Shown here: piece by piece, positions 9,167 through 18,925 of the stretch
Numbering within the stretch: the first letter of the stretch is position 1
How the letters are laid out: each line of letters begins with the position of its first letter
From: Rhodoferax sp.
Lineage (GTDB): Bacteria > Pseudomonadota > Gammaproteobacteria > Burkholderiales > Burkholderiaceae_C
Reading direction: 5' to 3'
DNA length: 64,000 bases
Assembly (NCBI RefSeq): GCF_010365055.1
Contig: NZ_JAAFHA010000005.1
Coordinates: 1-64,000, forward strand
Notes under the pieces: generated by a model
Told to the model about the DNA's origin: nothing
What the model saw: only the letters and a program-made list of their open reading frames with translations
Databases searched by the model: none
Translations under genes and position numbers: made by a program

Positions 9167-10420
9167 TTACATGTTGTCGATCATCACCTGACCAAACCCG
9201 GAGCAACTGACCTGGGTCGCACCATCCATTAGGCGTGCGAAGTCATAGGTCACCTTCTTGCTCTTGATGGATTTTTGCATCGAATTGATGATGGCATCTG
9301 CCGCTTCAGTCCATCCCATGTGACGCAGCATCATCTCGGCCGAGAGAATTTCAGAACCTGGGTTCACATAATCTTTACCAGCGTATTTGGGCGCCGTGCC
9401 ATGGGTGGCTTCAAAGCAAGCTACCGAGTCGGACAGATTCGCACCTGCTGCAATGCCAATGCCGCCGACTTGAGCTGCCAGAGCGTCAGAAATATAGTCG
9501 CCATTCAAGTTCAAGGTGGCGATCACACTGTATTCAGCCGGGCGCAACAAGATTTGCTGCAGGAAGGCATCTGCAATAACGTCTTTGACGATGATTTCAC
9601 TGCCCGTTTTCGGGTTCTTGAATTTGCACCACGGGCCGCCGTCGATCAACTCGGCACCAAACTCTTTCTGTGCCAAGGCATAGCCCCAATCACGGAATGC
9701 ACCTTCGGTGAATTTCATGATGTTGCCTTTGTGAACCAGTGTCACATTGGGTTTGTCATTGTCGATCGCGTAGCGAATCGCCTTGCGCACCAAACGCTCG
9801 GTGCCTTCACGCGACACAGGTTTGATACCAATCCCAGAGGTAGCGGGAAAACGGATTTTGGTAACGCCCATCTCGTCCTGCAGGAACTTGATGAGCTTTT
9901 GCGCCTTGGGCGACTCAGCTTCAAATTCGATACCGCAGTAAATATCCTCGGTGTTTTCACGGAAGATGACCATATTGGTCTTTTCCGGCTCTTTAACCGG
10001 GCTGGGTACGCCTTCAAAATACTGGATGGGGCGCAGGCAGACAAACAGGTCAAGCTCTTGGCGCATAAAGACATTGAGCGAGCGGATGCCGCCGCCAATG
10101 GGGGTTGTCAACGGGCCCTTGATGGACACCACATATTCACGCAGAGCCTCCAGGGTTTCATTGGGAAACCATACGTCAGGGCCATACACGTTGGTTGATT
10201 TCTCTCCGGCATAGACTTCCATCCAATGGATTTTTTTCTTGCTGCCATAAGCCTTGGCCACTGCGGCATCGACCACTTTGATCATCACGGGCGTGATGTC
10301 CAAGCCCGTGCCGTCACCTTCAATGAAAGGAATGATGGGTTGATCAGGCACATTCAATGACATGTCAGCATTGACGGTGATTTTTTGGCCTTCCGTGGGA
10401 ACCTTGATGTGTTGGTACAT
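9167..10420 (-). CDS. icd: NADP-dependent isocitrate dehydrogenase
   Basis: TCA-cycle enzyme converting isocitrate to 2-oxoglutarate with NADP reduction; cytoplasmic homodimer. 417 residues, against 416 in E. coli Icd. The substrate loop [16 protein letters not shown] contains the phosphorylatable Ser of the E. coli type, followed by [10 protein letters not shown] and RENTEDIY. Late motifs [10 protein letters not shown] and the NADP-determining C-terminal region are present. The gene stands alone, with a terminator downstream. Its product, 2-oxoglutarate, is the probable substrate of the KorABC-like enzyme at 49703-54428. Confidence 0.97.
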   Translation of the reverse strand: MYQHIKVPTEGQKITVNADMSLNVPDQPIIPFIEGDGTGLDITPVMIKVVDAAVAKAYGSKKKIHWMEVYAGEKSTNVYGPDVWFPNETLEALREYVVSIKGPLTTPIGGGIRSLNVFMRQELDLFVCLRPIQYFEGVPSPVKEPEKTNMVIFRENTEDIYCGIEFEAESPKAQKLIKFLQDEMGVTKIRFPATSGIGIKPVSREGTERLVRKAIRYAIDNDKPNVTLVHKGNIMKFTEGAFRDWGYALAQKEFGAELIDGGPWCKFKNPKTGSEIIVKDVIADAFLQQILLRPAEYSVIATLNLNGDYISDALAAQVGGIGIAAGANLSDSVACFEATHGTAPKYAGKDYVNPGSEILSAEMMLRHMGWTEAADAIINSMQKSIKSKKVTYDFARLMDGATQVSCSGFGQVMIDNM

Positions 10421-10632
10421 ATAGCTATTTCTCCGTTAATTCGTTGAATTTGTGAGCAAATTGAAGCCGAAACCACCCGAGAATGCTCTTTCCTGGCTAG
10501 CTTGAAGGCGTCGGTGAATTTTAGTCCCGAAAATTACTGATTTCTGTCAACCAGGGGCCAACCAACCCCGTTACGGACATGCCTCTCAAGGTTTGGGAGG
10601 GAATTATTTGACCTACCTCAAGGAAACTGAAC

Positions 10633-11106
10633 ATGAACAAACTTCTCGCGGCTTTGATCGCTGGTCTCTTCGCTGCTGGCGCATTCGCTGCCGACGCTCC
10701 TGCTACAGCTGCTGCCAAGGCTGCTGCTCCTGCTGCCGCAAAAGCTGCCGCACCCGCTGCGGCCAAGGCTGCTGCCCCTGCAGCCGCTGCTGCTGCAGCA
10801 CCGGCCGCAGCAGCTGCCGCTGCCGCGCCTGCTGCCGCTGAAGCTGCTGCAGCGACCAAGGTAGATGCAAAGACGGCCAAAGCTGAAAAGGCTGCTGCTG
10901 CCAAGCTTGCCAAAGCCGAAAAAGCTGCGGCTGCCAAGAAAGTCAAAGAAGACAAGGCCGCTGCTGCCAAGCTTGCCAAAGAAGAAAAAGCTGCTGCAGC
11001 CAAGAAAGTCAAAGAAGACAAAGCTGCTGCCGCCAAGGCCGCCAACGAAGAAAAAGCTGCCGCCGCCTTGAAAGCCAAAGAAGAAAAGGCAGTTGCCAAG
11101 AAGTAA
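10633..11106 (+). CDS. Ala/Lys-rich low-complexity protein with signal peptide
   Basis: 157-residue protein. A clear Sec signal peptide (MNKLLAALIAGLFAAGAFA, cleavage before AD) is followed by an Ala/Pro-rich stretch (about residues 20-75) built from short KAAAPAA repeats. A Lys/Glu/Ala segment follows (about 75-157) with a repeated unit near KEDKAAAAKLA that should form a long charged helix. The composition resembles histone-H1-like and TolA-like sequences, but the signal peptide argues for export. Ribosome site AAGGAAA lies just upstream of ATG 10633, and a strong terminator follows. Function unknown; similar exported Ala/Lys-rich proteins are often misnamed as histone-like. Confidence 0.75.
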   Translation: MNKLLAALIAGLFAAGAFAADAPATAAAKAAAPAAAKAAAPAAAKAAAPAAAAAAAPAAAAAAAAPAAAEAAAATKVDAKTAKAEKAAAAKLAKAEKAAAAKKVKEDKAAAAKLAKEEKAAAAKKVKEDKAAAAKAANEEKAAAALKAKEEKAVAKK

Positions 11107-11124
11107 TTCTTGACAATTCGAACT

Positions 11125-11152
11125 AAAAATGCCCGCACACGCGGGCATTTTT
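11125..11152 (+). terminator. Strong Rho-independent terminator
   Basis: A perfect 12-bp stem, AAAAATGCCCGC (11125-11136) with GCGGGCATTTTT (11141-11152), loop ACAC, followed by T and C. It ends the Ala/Lys-rich protein gene; being A/T-flanked on both sides it could work in both directions. Confidence 0.9.
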
Positions 11153-11187
11153 TCGTGCAGTTTCTCCACTTGCATCAGAATCGACCC

Positions 11188-11640
11188 ATGAAATATATTG
11201 CAGTCGCACTCCTTGGCTTGACAGCCGCTCTGGTCAACCCAAGTCACGCGCAGAGCGCGCCGCAGATGGACTTGCCCCGCGTCAAGCTATCGGCGGGGAT
11301 GCATCTGATTGATGCCCAAATGGCAGCAACTCAGGATCAACGCTCAATCGGGCTGATGTTCCGCCGGGAGATGCCGCAATCCGAGGGGATGCTGTTTGCC
11401 TTTGAACAAGCCAGCGTGCAATGCTTCTGGATGAAGAACACCCTCTTGCCTTTGACGGCGGCCTTCGTTTCCAACGATGGCACGATTGTCAACCTGGCCG
11501 ACATGAAACCGCAAACCACTGATTCTCATTGTTCCAAGGAGCCAGTGCGTTATGTGCTGGAGATGAACAAAGACTGGTTTGACAAGAGAGGCATCAGGGC
11601 CGGATTCAAACTCGGTGGCCAGCCGTTTGAAACCAAGTGA
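11188..11640 (+). CDS. DUF192 family exported protein
   Basis: 150 residues. Signal peptide (residues 1-20, MKYIAVALLGLTAALVNPSHA) followed by one DUF192 domain with the hallmark segments RSIGLMFRREMPQSEGMLF, CFWMKNTLLPL and FVSNDGTIVNLADMKP. The biochemical role of the family is not established. ATG 11188 was chosen because the signal peptide begins there; the frame upstream runs into the preceding terminator. It converges with the PfkB kinase gene 19 bases downstream. Confidence 0.88.
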   Translation: MKYIAVALLGLTAALVNPSHAQSAPQMDLPRVKLSAGMHLIDAQMAATQDQRSIGLMFRREMPQSEGMLFAFEQASVQCFWMKNTLLPLTAAFVSNDGTIVNLADMKPQTTDSHCSKEPVRYVLEMNKDWFDKRGIRAGFKLGGQPFETK

Positions 11641-11659
11641 AGATAGACACGTGTACTGT

Positions 11660-12691
11660 TCATTTTCCGTTGCAGCGAGCGCCATCCACAAGCCGCCGCT
11701 CTTCGGCGTGATTGCTGATGCGCGCCAATATCTCGCGCGTTAGACGGTTGCCGTACTGACTGACCACTTGGCCTGCCGCCTGGTTAGCCAGCCAGGCGGC
11801 CTGCGCGTGACTGTGTCCGTGCGTTACAGCGTAGAGGAAAGCCCCGGCAAACATATCACCCGCACCGTTGGTGTCGAGCGCTTGTACAAGGACCGCCGGC
11901 ACGGAGGTTTGTTTTTTACCCTCTAACACGACACAGCCGTGGGGGCCACGCGTGAGGCAAACGGTGCGCGCCAACTGGCTGAAGTGCTGGCAAATCACCT
12001 GCAGGTCTTGCGTGCCGCACCAGACCTGGGCTTCTTCCTCATTGCAGAAAAGATAATCCAGCCCTTGGTCGATTATGGCGTCCAGACCGGGTCGGCAAAA
12101 GTTGATCATGCTCACATCGCTCAGGGTGGTGGCCAGGGCCACGCCAGCATCTTGGGCCATTTGCCGCCCTTGCAGTGCCGCCTGCAGGCCGGTTGGGGAT
12201 GCGGCGAGGTAGCCTTCCATGTAATAGATTTTTGACTTGGCAATGTCCTGCTGGTGCAAGGCGGTGTGGTCAAGTTCAGCCGTGGCCCCCAGAAAAGTGC
12301 TCATGCTCCGCTCGGCATCGGGTGTCACCATCACCAGGCAGCTGCCGGTCTGCCCCGGTGCCGGCAGCGAACGCGTGAGATTCGTCGCCACGCCGTTGGC
12401 AATCAGGTCCTGGGTATAAAACGCGCCAAGCTCATCATCAGCCACGCGGCAAGAATAAAACGCCTGGCCGCCAAGCTGAGCCAGTGCCACCACGGTGTTG
12501 CCCGCCGACCCACCCCCGGTGCGCCGTGCTGTGGCCGTGTCCAAATGGCCCAGCAACTCAGAGCGCCGCGCGGCATCGATCAAGGTCATATGCCGCTTGT
12601 CCACCCCCATGACCTGGAGTTGGGTATCTGAGACTTCATATTCGGCGTCCACCAGGGCGTTGCCGATGGCGTAGAGGTCGTAGGTTTTCAT
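11660..12691 (-). CDS. PfkB-family carbohydrate/adenosine kinase
   Basis: Ribokinase-fold kinase, 343 residues, transferring phosphate from ATP to a sugar or nucleoside. The N-terminal substrate signature is GGGSAGNTVVALAQLGG and the ATP/anion-hole signature near the C-terminus is DTNGAGDMFAGAF, whose Asp is the catalytic base. Overall it resembles the adenosine-kinase-like branch (start MKTYDLYAIGNALVD). ATG 12691 begins this conserved N-terminus; an upstream in-frame extension to 12790 lacks family features. The true substrate cannot be read from sequence. Confidence 0.88.
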   Translation of the reverse strand: MKTYDLYAIGNALVDAEYEVSDTQLQVMGVDKRHMTLIDAARRSELLGHLDTATARRTGGGSAGNTVVALAQLGGQAFYSCRVADDELGAFYTQDLIANGVATNLTRSLPAPGQTGSCLVMVTPDAERSMSTFLGATAELDHTALHQQDIAKSKIYYMEGYLAASPTGLQAALQGRQMAQDAGVALATTLSDVSMINFCRPGLDAIIDQGLDYLFCNEEEAQVWCGTQDLQVICQHFSQLARTVCLTRGPHGCVVLEGKKQTSVPAVLVQALDTNGAGDMFAGAFLYAVTHGHSHAQAAWLANQAAGQVVSQYGNRLTREILARISNHAEERRLVDGARCNGK

Positions 12692-12793
12692 ACTGGCATT
12701 CTTTTGATTTGGCGGCAGCGTTGTCGCGCTGAAGGTTTGGAGTGTATCGGCATGATCGAGGCGCACAGGCCAAGTCCTGCATGGCGTCACAAC

Positions 12794-13441
12794 CTAAAAA
12801 TCTTCAGTACTGACAAAGCGCATGGGTTGCGCAGTCACGGGGTGACTGAGTTCAAGTGAGCAGGCATGCAATAGCAGTCGGTTGGCCATGGCGTGCACGC
12901 GCGCACTGCCATACAGCGCGTCACCCACAATGGCGTGCCCCAAGGCCAGAAGATGGACGCGCAATTGGTGCGACCTGCCGGTCAAGGGTTCCAGTTCAAT
13001 CCTGGTCGTTCCATCGGACGCGTTGTGGGACAGGACACGCCAGTGCGTCACGCTGGGCTTGCCAAGCTGGCAATCGATGATCCGGCGCGGCCTTTGCGGC
13101 CAGTCCACCATGATCGGCAGGTCAATCACACCCCAGGATTGCGATGGTGGCGCCAATTGCCCATCGACGACGGCGACGTATCGCTTGCCGACGCTGCGGC
13201 TGGCAAAGGCCTGATTCAAGACGCGCTGTGCCGCCGCCCCACGCGCCATCACGATCAAACCTGACGTCCCCATGTCCAGCCGGTGTACCACCAGCGCATC
13301 CGGGTACTGGGCTTGCGCGCGCGCGCTCAGGCAATCCTGCTTGTCCTCGCCCCGACCCGGCACCGACAACAGGCCGGCTGGCTTGTCCAGCACCAGCAAG
13401 GCGTCGTCCGCATAGATCACCGTCAACTCGTCAGGGTGCAT
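12794..13441 (-). CDS. RluA-family RNA pseudouridine synthase
   Basis: Isomerises uridine to pseudouridine in rRNA or tRNA. 215 residues; the catalytic motif HRLDMGTSGLIVMARG holds the essential Asp, and GRSHQLRVHLLALGHAIVGD is the typical second RluA block. There is no S4 domain, so it is of the short RluA type (23S/tRNA position uncertain). ATG 13441 overlaps the last 11 bases of the upstream hybrid kinase gene, indicating cotranscription. Confidence 0.9.
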   Translation of the reverse strand: MHPDELTVIYADDALLVLDKPAGLLSVPGRGEDKQDCLSARAQAQYPDALVVHRLDMGTSGLIVMARGAAAQRVLNQAFASRSVGKRYVAVVDGQLAPPSQSWGVIDLPIMVDWPQRPRRIIDCQLGKPSVTHWRVLSHNASDGTTRIELEPLTGRSHQLRVHLLALGHAIVGDALYGSARVHAMANRLLLHACSLELSHPVTAQPMRFVSTEDF

Positions 13442-15584
13442 CGACACTCTGTAGAAGTCGCTGGACCGTCTCACACAGTTCGTCCACATCATTGGGTTTG
13501 TGGATCAGGGCCCGCGCACCGGCACTGAGCGCACTTTGTTCGATCTCCGCCGTCACATAGCCCGATGCCAAAGCGACGGGGAGATCAGGTCGAATCAAAC
13601 GGGTTTCCCGCAAGAGTTCTATGCCGCTGTAACCTGGCATGTTGTAGTCCGTCACCAACAGGTCAAAGTCCAGCGGATTGGCGCGCAGGGCTGCAGCGGC
13701 CAAACGCGGATCTGTGAAGGTGGTGACCACAAAACCTTTGCGTTTGAGCACGCGTTGAACCAAAAAAACCAGCGCTTCATCGTCATCCACGTACATCACC
13801 CGTTTGCCCATGCCCTGCACCGCCTGCGGCTCCGGTAGGTTTGCGGCATTCGGGGTATCGGGTAAGGCAACAAAGTCGGCGACCGGGAAATAAAGCGTGA
13901 ACACGCTACCGGTATCAGGGGTGCTTTTCACATCGACCGTGCCCTGGTGGGTGCGCATGATGCCATGAACAACCGCCAGTCCCAAACCGGTGCCCTGGCC
14001 CACGGGCTTAGTGGTAAAGAACGGCTCAAAAATGCGCTGCAGCGTCTGGGTGTCGATACCGCTGCCGGTATCACGAACTACTAATCTGACGTGCTGGCCG
14101 CGCAGGCCGCCTCGGCGCTCAATCCGACCCAAATCAGTCGCCTGCTTGTGCCCTAGCTCAATGCTGAGGGTTCCGCGCCGGGCGCCAATGGCATGGATGG
14201 CATTGGTACATAGATTGAGCAGGGCTTGTTCCACTTGGGTTGCATCGGCCAGCACGAGCGGGGTGCTGGGGTCGATACGCACCTGCATGTCGACCAATGG
14301 CGGCAAGGTGACTTTGAGCAAATGCACAGTTTCCTGCAGCACGTCAGCCAGCTGAATCGGAATCCGCTTGGGTGATTCATTGCGACTAAAGGTCAATATT
14401 TGTCGCACGAGATCGCGGGCGCGTCGCGCCGCCTTGTCAATCTCAGAAAGACTGACAAGCGCAGGCGACCATGCGTCAGCATCTTGTTTGGCGAGTTCCA
14501 CGTTGCCCAGGATGGCACCGATGATGTTATTGAAATCATGCGCAATACCGCCCGCCATGGTGCCTACGGCCTGCATCTTTTGCGATTCCCGCAATTGCGA
14601 TTCCAATGCATTGCGATGCTCCTCGATTTTCTTGCGGCTGGTAAGGTCACGCGCGAAGATGGTTGTGGTGTCACCATCCGGATACAACTCAAACGACACG
14701 CTGACATCAATTGCGACGCTGTTGCCACTGGTCGTCAACCCCGTCATTTCACCTAATTGCGCATGCGTGGTGAGCTTGTTGTAGGTGAGTGTTTGCACCG
14801 CGTCTGGCAGAAAGCGCGTCAGCTGGCTACCGAGCGCTTGCGACGACGGGCACTGAAACAGCGCTGCCGCAGTAGGATTAAAAATCGTAATCAGGTAATT
14901 CTGATCGATGCAAATAATGGCGTCCAGTGACGAATTGATGATCGAGGCCAGTCTGTTCTTGCTCAATTGAAGTTCTTCATTGCGCTGCTGCAGTTCTGCG
15001 GCACTGACCTGCAGGGCTTGACGCTGGGTCAGCAAAGGACTTTGGTCAATAACCGCGCAGATGAATTGAGCCGGATCATCTTGAAATGACTCGATTCTGG
15101 CGATGTGCAAGTCCCCCGTGAAAACGCCGCTGGAACCGCGCGAAAAGACGACCTCGGTTGTCTCGTCGGTTCCGGTCGTCATGGCACTGACAAAGGCCTG
15201 CGCGACTTTGTCAATGTACTCACTGCTCACCAGTGGCAACAAGAAATTCAGTGGCGGATCACTCTCCAGAGGTCGAAAAAGTTGCAAAGCCATGGCATTG
15301 CTCTCCAGCACCAAGCCATTTTCATCCACCACGAGCAATGCCAACGGCACATTTGAAAAAAGCGTTAAAAAGCGCTCCGAAGCGCCTTCGGCAGCGATCT
15401 GGCTGTACCGCAGCGCCTTGTTTTGTGTTTCCAGCTCAGCCTGGTAGCTGCGCAAATCCTCCACCATCTGTGCCAGGGAATAGCCCTTGGAAAGAACCGG
15501 TTGCCTTTGGCCCGGCGTGCGACCGCGCAGAAGACGCTTTAATTTGAGTACGGCGGGCTTTCTGGGCCTGGACAATATCCTCAT
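13431..15584 (-). CDS. Soluble hybrid histidine kinase (PAS-PAS-HisKA-HATPase-REC)
   Basis: Two-component sensor with its own receiver. No transmembrane helix is visible, so it is probably cytoplasmic. In order, counted from the upstream TTG: a coiled-coil stretch (about 60-90), two PAS domains (about 90-200 and 230-340), the dimerisation helix with phospho-acceptor His in GGIAHDFNNIIGAI (about 375), an ATPase domain with NLCTNAIHA, DTGSGID and GTGLGLAVVHG, and a C-terminal REC domain (VDDDE, TDYNMPG, HKPND). This is the NtrB-like kinase class with HDFNN. ATG 15584 is preferred; an in-frame TTG at 15647 is possible. No cognate output regulator is adjacent. It overlaps the pseudouridine synthase gene downstream. 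Confidence 0.9.
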   Translation of the reverse strand: MRILSRPRKPAVLKLKRLLRGRTPGQRQPVLSKGYSLAQMVEDLRSYQAELETQNKALRYSQIAAEGASERFLTLFSNVPLALLVVDENGLVLESNAMALQLFRPLESDPPLNFLLPLVSSEYIDKVAQAFVSAMTTGTDETTEVVFSRGSSGVFTGDLHIARIESFQDDPAQFICAVIDQSPLLTQRQALQVSAAELQQRNEELQLSKNRLASIINSSLDAIICIDQNYLITIFNPTAAALFQCPSSQALGSQLTRFLPDAVQTLTYNKLTTHAQLGEMTGLTTSGNSVAIDVSVSFELYPDGDTTTIFARDLTSRKKIEEHRNALESQLRESQKMQAVGTMAGGIAHDFNNIIGAILGNVELAKQDADAWSPALVSLSEIDKAARRARDLVRQILTFSRNESPKRIPIQLADVLQETVHLLKVTLPPLVDMQVRIDPSTPLVLADATQVEQALLNLCTNAIHAIGARRGTLSIELGHKQATDLGRIERRGGLRGQHVRLVVRDTGSGIDTQTLQRIFEPFFTTKPVGQGTGLGLAVVHGIMRTHQGTVDVKSTPDTGSVFTLYFPVADFVALPDTPNAANLPEPQAVQGMGKRVMYVDDDEALVFLVQRVLKRKGFVVTTFTDPRLAAAALRANPLDFDLLVTDYNMPGYSGIELLRETRLIRPDLPVALASGYVTAEIEQSALSAGARALIHKPNDVDELCETVQRLLQSVDAP

Positions 15585-15643
15585 CGGTGCTGGTCTTTTC
15601 CGTGCATACCCCGCCTTTTCGGCTGCCGATCTAGAGCCCGAAA

Positions 15644-15796
15644 TCAAGTCTTTGACGGTGCATTCTTGAGCTTCCCGCGCACCGGCACCACCGTGGTGAC
15701 GGTTGGGCGCACAGCGTCAGGTGATACCGGCTTGGGTGGTGAGGTATCTTTTTTTGGCTTTTTAACCATCTTGTTGCTTTGCTGACCTTTTGCCAT
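15644..15796 (-). CDS. Small basic protein (50 aa), unknown
   Basis: 50-residue, very Lys/Pro-rich protein beginning MAKGQQSNKMVKKPKKD. On the minus strand GGAG is 7 bases before ATG 15796 (CTGGAGCAAAAAATGGC), a good ribosome site, which argues that it is real. It resembles the small, highly basic proteins of the type MAxGxxxSNKExKKPK common in proteobacteria, whose function is unknown. Its stop codon lies 60 bases before the preferred start of the hybrid kinase. Confidence 0.6.
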   Translation of the reverse strand: MAKGQQSNKMVKKPKKDTSPPKPVSPDAVRPTVTTVVPVRGKLKNAPSKT

Positions 15797-15938
15797 TTTT
15801 TGCTCCAGAGTTGTATGTCCGGCCATTCAAATTGAGGCTGGCGCGCTAGATTATCTTCCCGCAAACGACTGTTTCAGGACTCCTTCAAAAAAGCAGGGTC
15901 ATATTTGCCGGCGGATCGCGCACCGGGTCTCTAGAAGG

Positions 15939-16304
15939 CTATCTTGCGCCGACTTGCGCCAGGCCGGAGCGCGCACCGCCAAGCACGGCATTGGCATCGA
16001 GCGACCGGATCGGTATGCGGATGTCGCTTGGTACGCGCTGATGCACCTGCAGGCTCAGGTAACGCAAAGCGCAAACCCGCAAAAAGCTCGAGTAATTCGG
16101 AATGTCACCGCGGTGAGTCAACAATTCGTCGTAGAGCGTGGAGAGGAGTTGCGGCACCGTCATGCCGTCGCGGGCGCCAATTTCTTCCAGCGTGTCCCAA
16201 AACAGGTTTTCAAGTCGAACACTGGTGACCACGCCGTGCAAGCGGATGCTGCGCGTCGTGGCCTCATAGCTCTGCGGATTGGCGCGGACGAAAATTTGAC
16301 ACAT
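15939..16304 (-). CDS. Ribbon-helix-helix domain protein
   Basis: 121 residues. The N-terminal half contains RSIRLHGVVTSVRLENLFWDTLEEIGARDGMTVPQLLSTL when read across residues 18-57: a beta strand followed by two helices, the ribbon-helix-helix fold (RHH_4-like) common in small bacterial proteins with an RLxxxFWxxLxEIA pattern. DNA binding is likely but unproven. The C-terminal part is not conserved to my eye. It is 61 bases downstream of the DJ-1-like gene on the same strand, so the two may be cotranscribed. Confidence 0.7.
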   Translation of the reverse strand: MCQIFVRANPQSYEATTRSIRLHGVVTSVRLENLFWDTLEEIGARDGMTVPQLLSTLYDELLTHRGDIPNYSSFLRVCALRYLSLQVHQRVPSDIRIPIRSLDANAVLGGARSGLAQVGAR

Positions 16305-16365
16305 ACCGGTCTCCTTCGCGTTTCAAAGAATGGCCCCAAAGCATAAGCGCCGAAGCCCCTTGTGG

Positions 16366-16947
16366 CTAGTGGGAGATTTTGATGCCCAACACCGCCATAA
16401 ACTGCGACAGCCAGGCGGGGTGGGCGGGCCAGGCGGGCGCAGTAACGAACTGCCCATCGGTGACGGCGGCGTCGATGGCAATCTCGGCAAACAGGGCACC
16501 CGCCAACTCGACCTCTGGTCGGCAGGCCGGATAGGCACTGATGCGCTTGCCTCGGATGATGCCGGGCACAGCGGCCAGCAGTTGTGCGCCGTGGCACACC
16601 GCCGCAATCGGCTTACCGGCGTCGGCAAACTCCTTGGTGATGGCCAGGACGCGGGCGTTGAGCCGCAAATACTCGGGTCCGCGTCCGCCGGGGATGAGTA
16701 ACGCATCGTAATTAGCGGTGTTGATATCGGCGAAATTTGCGTTCAAAACAAAGCGGTGACCCGGCTTTTCGCTGTAGGTCTGCGCCCCCTCAAAGTCGTG
16801 GATTGCGGTCATCAGGTAGTCGCCCGCTTTTTTATCCGGGCATACCGCATGCACGGTGCAGCCGACGGCGAGTAGGGTTTGGAACGGCACCATGGTTTCA
16901 TAGTCTTCACCATAATCACCACACAGCATCAAAATCCTCTTGGCCAT
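16366..16947 (-). CDS. DJ-1/PfpI family protein
   Basis: 193 residues with the class I glutamine-amidotransferase-like fold of DJ-1/PfpI (chaperone, deglycase or protease-like activities have been claimed for the family). The nucleophile elbow [10 protein letters not shown] holds the conserved Cys-His; the acidic partner is probably Glu in GDYGEDYE near the N-terminus. [13 protein letters not shown] is also typical. ATG 16947 is preceded by AGGAGA on the minus strand. Likely cytoplasmic. Confidence 0.88.
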   Translation of the reverse strand: MAKRILMLCGDYGEDYETMVPFQTLLAVGCTVHAVCPDKKAGDYLMTAIHDFEGAQTYSEKPGHRFVLNANFADINTANYDALLIPGGRGPEYLRLNARVLAITKEFADAGKPIAAVCHGAQLLAAVPGIIRGKRISAYPACRPEVELAGALFAEIAIDAAVTDGQFVTAPAWPAHPAWLSQFMAVLGIKISH

Positions 16948-17112
16948 GACAGTCTCCTGAAAAATTGAAAGTATCAGTCTGCTGCGTAGCATCGCCGGGC
17001 GGGTAACAGCGCATTACTACGGCACTAAGCGTTTTCCCCAAGGACCCCGGCTGATTGCAGCGACAATCTAGCTCCAATTTTTATTACTCGCTTGCTCACC
17101 CAAGCATCCTCA

Positions 17113-17640
17113 ATGTCCAACACCACCAACTTTGAAGTCCGGCCCGCCACTGTGCGCGATGCCAAAGCCATTGCCGAAATTCATGTCAACGCCAGTCAGG
17201 CGGCCTTTAAGGCCCTATTCCCTGGCGAAAAGGCGCCTGCCATGACTGTCGACAAGAGCCAGGCCTACTGGTGTGACGCCATTGAATTCAGCGAACCCCA
17301 AGTTTTTGTGGCACTTGATGAGGGCCAGGTTGTCGGCTTCGTCGGTTTCGATCGTTCACGCGACAAGGGCACACCGTCGACGACCGGTGAAATCTGGGCC
17401 ATCTTTGCGGCCACTTCGCACTGGGGACAGGGCGTTGGGTTGGCGCTGTGGGACGCAGCACGCGAGGGTTTGCTGGAGGAAGGCTGTACCAAGGTCACGA
17501 TCTGGATCCCCCTGGGCAACGAGCGCGCCCTGCACTTTCATGACCTGGCGGGCTTCAAGCGTGAAATGACCAGCATCAAGACCGTGCCCGTGGGCACGGT
17601 CAAAGTCGAAGAAATTCGCCTGAAGCGCGATTTGAACTAG
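17113..17640 (+). CDS. GNAT family N-acetyltransferase
   Basis: 175-residue GCN5-related acetyltransferase. The acetyl-CoA pyrophosphate loop is recognisable in SHWGQGVGLALWDAAR, followed by the strand-helix TKVTIWIPLGNERALHFHDLAGFKRE (split here as residues about 133-158), typical of single-domain GNATs acting on small molecules or N-termini. ATG 17113 starts the conserved domain; an upstream GTG or TTG extension is unsupported. It converges with the KAS-III-like gene. Confidence 0.85.
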   Translation: MSNTTNFEVRPATVRDAKAIAEIHVNASQAAFKALFPGEKAPAMTVDKSQAYWCDAIEFSEPQVFVALDEGQVVGFVGFDRSRDKGTPSTTGEIWAIFAATSHWGQGVGLALWDAAREGLLEEGCTKVTIWIPLGNERALHFHDLAGFKREMTSIKTVPVGTVKVEEIRLKRDLN

Positions 17641-17653
17641 AACGTCACCTGAT

Positions 17654-18772
17654 TCACGTGCGGCGCAACACCGCACTACCGATCGAATAACCGGCCCCAA
17701 AGGAGCAGATGATCCCGACCTCACCGGCCTGGATATCGTCGTGGTGCCGGTGGAAGGCAATGATCGAACCGGCCGATGCGGTGTTGGCAAATTCATCCAG
17801 GATCACAGGCGCTTCGTCCCGCGTGGCATCACGCCCCAGCAGTCTGCGGCCAATCAACTGGTTCATGGCCAGATTCGCCTGATGCAGCCAAAAACGACGT
17901 ACCCCATCGGGCGCAAGGCCATGTGCCGCCAGGTGGCTGGTCATGTGTTCGGCAGCCATCGGACAGACTTCCTTGAAGACCTTGCGCCCTTCCTGATAAA
18001 AAAGCAGATCGCGGTCGTCAGGGTCGCGGTCCTCGCTGCGCCACATATAGCCGGCATTGTTGCGGATGTTGTTGGAAAACGTGGTGAGCAAGCGGGTGCC
18101 GAGCACTTCAAAGGCACCTGCGGGGGCATTCTCCAGCCGCTCGATCAGGATGGCGGTGCAGACGTCACCAAAAATGAAATGGCAGTCGCGGTCTTTCCAG
18201 GCCAGATGCGATGAAGTTATCTCCGGGTCCACCACCAAAATGGCCCGGGCCGAGCCGGTTTTGACCCCGTTGACTGCCATCTCAAGGCCAAAGGTGGCCG
18301 ATGAACAAGCCACATTCATGTCAAAGCCGAAGCCCTGAATGCCCAGCGCGGTCTGAATTTCCACCGCCATGGCTGGGTAGGCACGCTGCATATTGGCGGC
18401 AGCACAAATCACGCCGTCAATATCTTCGGGCTGTTTACCAGCGCGGGCCAGCGCATCGCGCGCGGCAGCCACACCGATTTCAGCCATCAAGGAAATCTCG
18501 CTATCGGGGCGGGCCTGCAAGCGCGGGCGCATGCGCTGCGGATCGAGTACCCCGGATTTTTCCATCACATAACGTTGCTTGATACCCGACGCTTTCTCAA
18601 TGAATTCAACGCTGGATTGGGGAATCGGCTGGCGCGTGCCTGCGGCAATGGCAGCAGCATGCTCCTTGTTTTCCTGCGCTGCAAAAGAGTTAAATGATGC
18701 CACCAACTCTTCGTTGGTAATGACGTGCGGTGGAATGTAGAGTCCGGTGCTACTGATGGCGACACGATGCAT
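17654..18772 (-). CDS. Beta-ketoacyl-ACP synthase III-like enzyme
   Basis: Thiolase-fold condensing enzyme, 372 residues, longer than housekeeping FabH (about 317) and nearer to the FabH-like proteins named beta-ketoacyl-ACP synthase III in beta-proteobacteria. The catalytic triad is visible: Cys in NVACSSATFGLEMA, His in LHQANLAMNQLIG, Asn in EFANTASAGSI. ATG 18772 begins the conserved MHRVAISSTGLYIPPHVI. It stands alone, without other fab genes, so it is probably a secondary condensing enzyme; acyl substrate unknown. Confidence 0.88.
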   Translation of the reverse strand: MHRVAISSTGLYIPPHVITNEELVASFNSFAAQENKEHAAAIAAGTRQPIPQSSVEFIEKASGIKQRYVMEKSGVLDPQRMRPRLQARPDSEISLMAEIGVAAARDALARAGKQPEDIDGVICAAANMQRAYPAMAVEIQTALGIQGFGFDMNVACSSATFGLEMAVNGVKTGSARAILVVDPEITSSHLAWKDRDCHFIFGDVCTAILIERLENAPAGAFEVLGTRLLTTFSNNIRNNAGYMWRSEDRDPDDRDLLFYQEGRKVFKEVCPMAAEHMTSHLAAHGLAPDGVRRFWLHQANLAMNQLIGRRLLGRDATRDEAPVILDEFANTASAGSIIAFHRHHDDIQAGEVGIICSFGAGYSIGSAVLRRT

Positions 18773-18925
18773 AACGTTTGTCCTGAAAAGTACGGGGCTG
18801 GAGTAGTCCAACAATGCCGCGATTATCCGCGGAGTTACTCGTGGCTTGCGCGCCGCGCCGATTCAGTCGCCCTGCCGCTGACACCAGCAAGGCAGACTCA
18901 CGAAATCTGAATCCTTGAAAACGGG

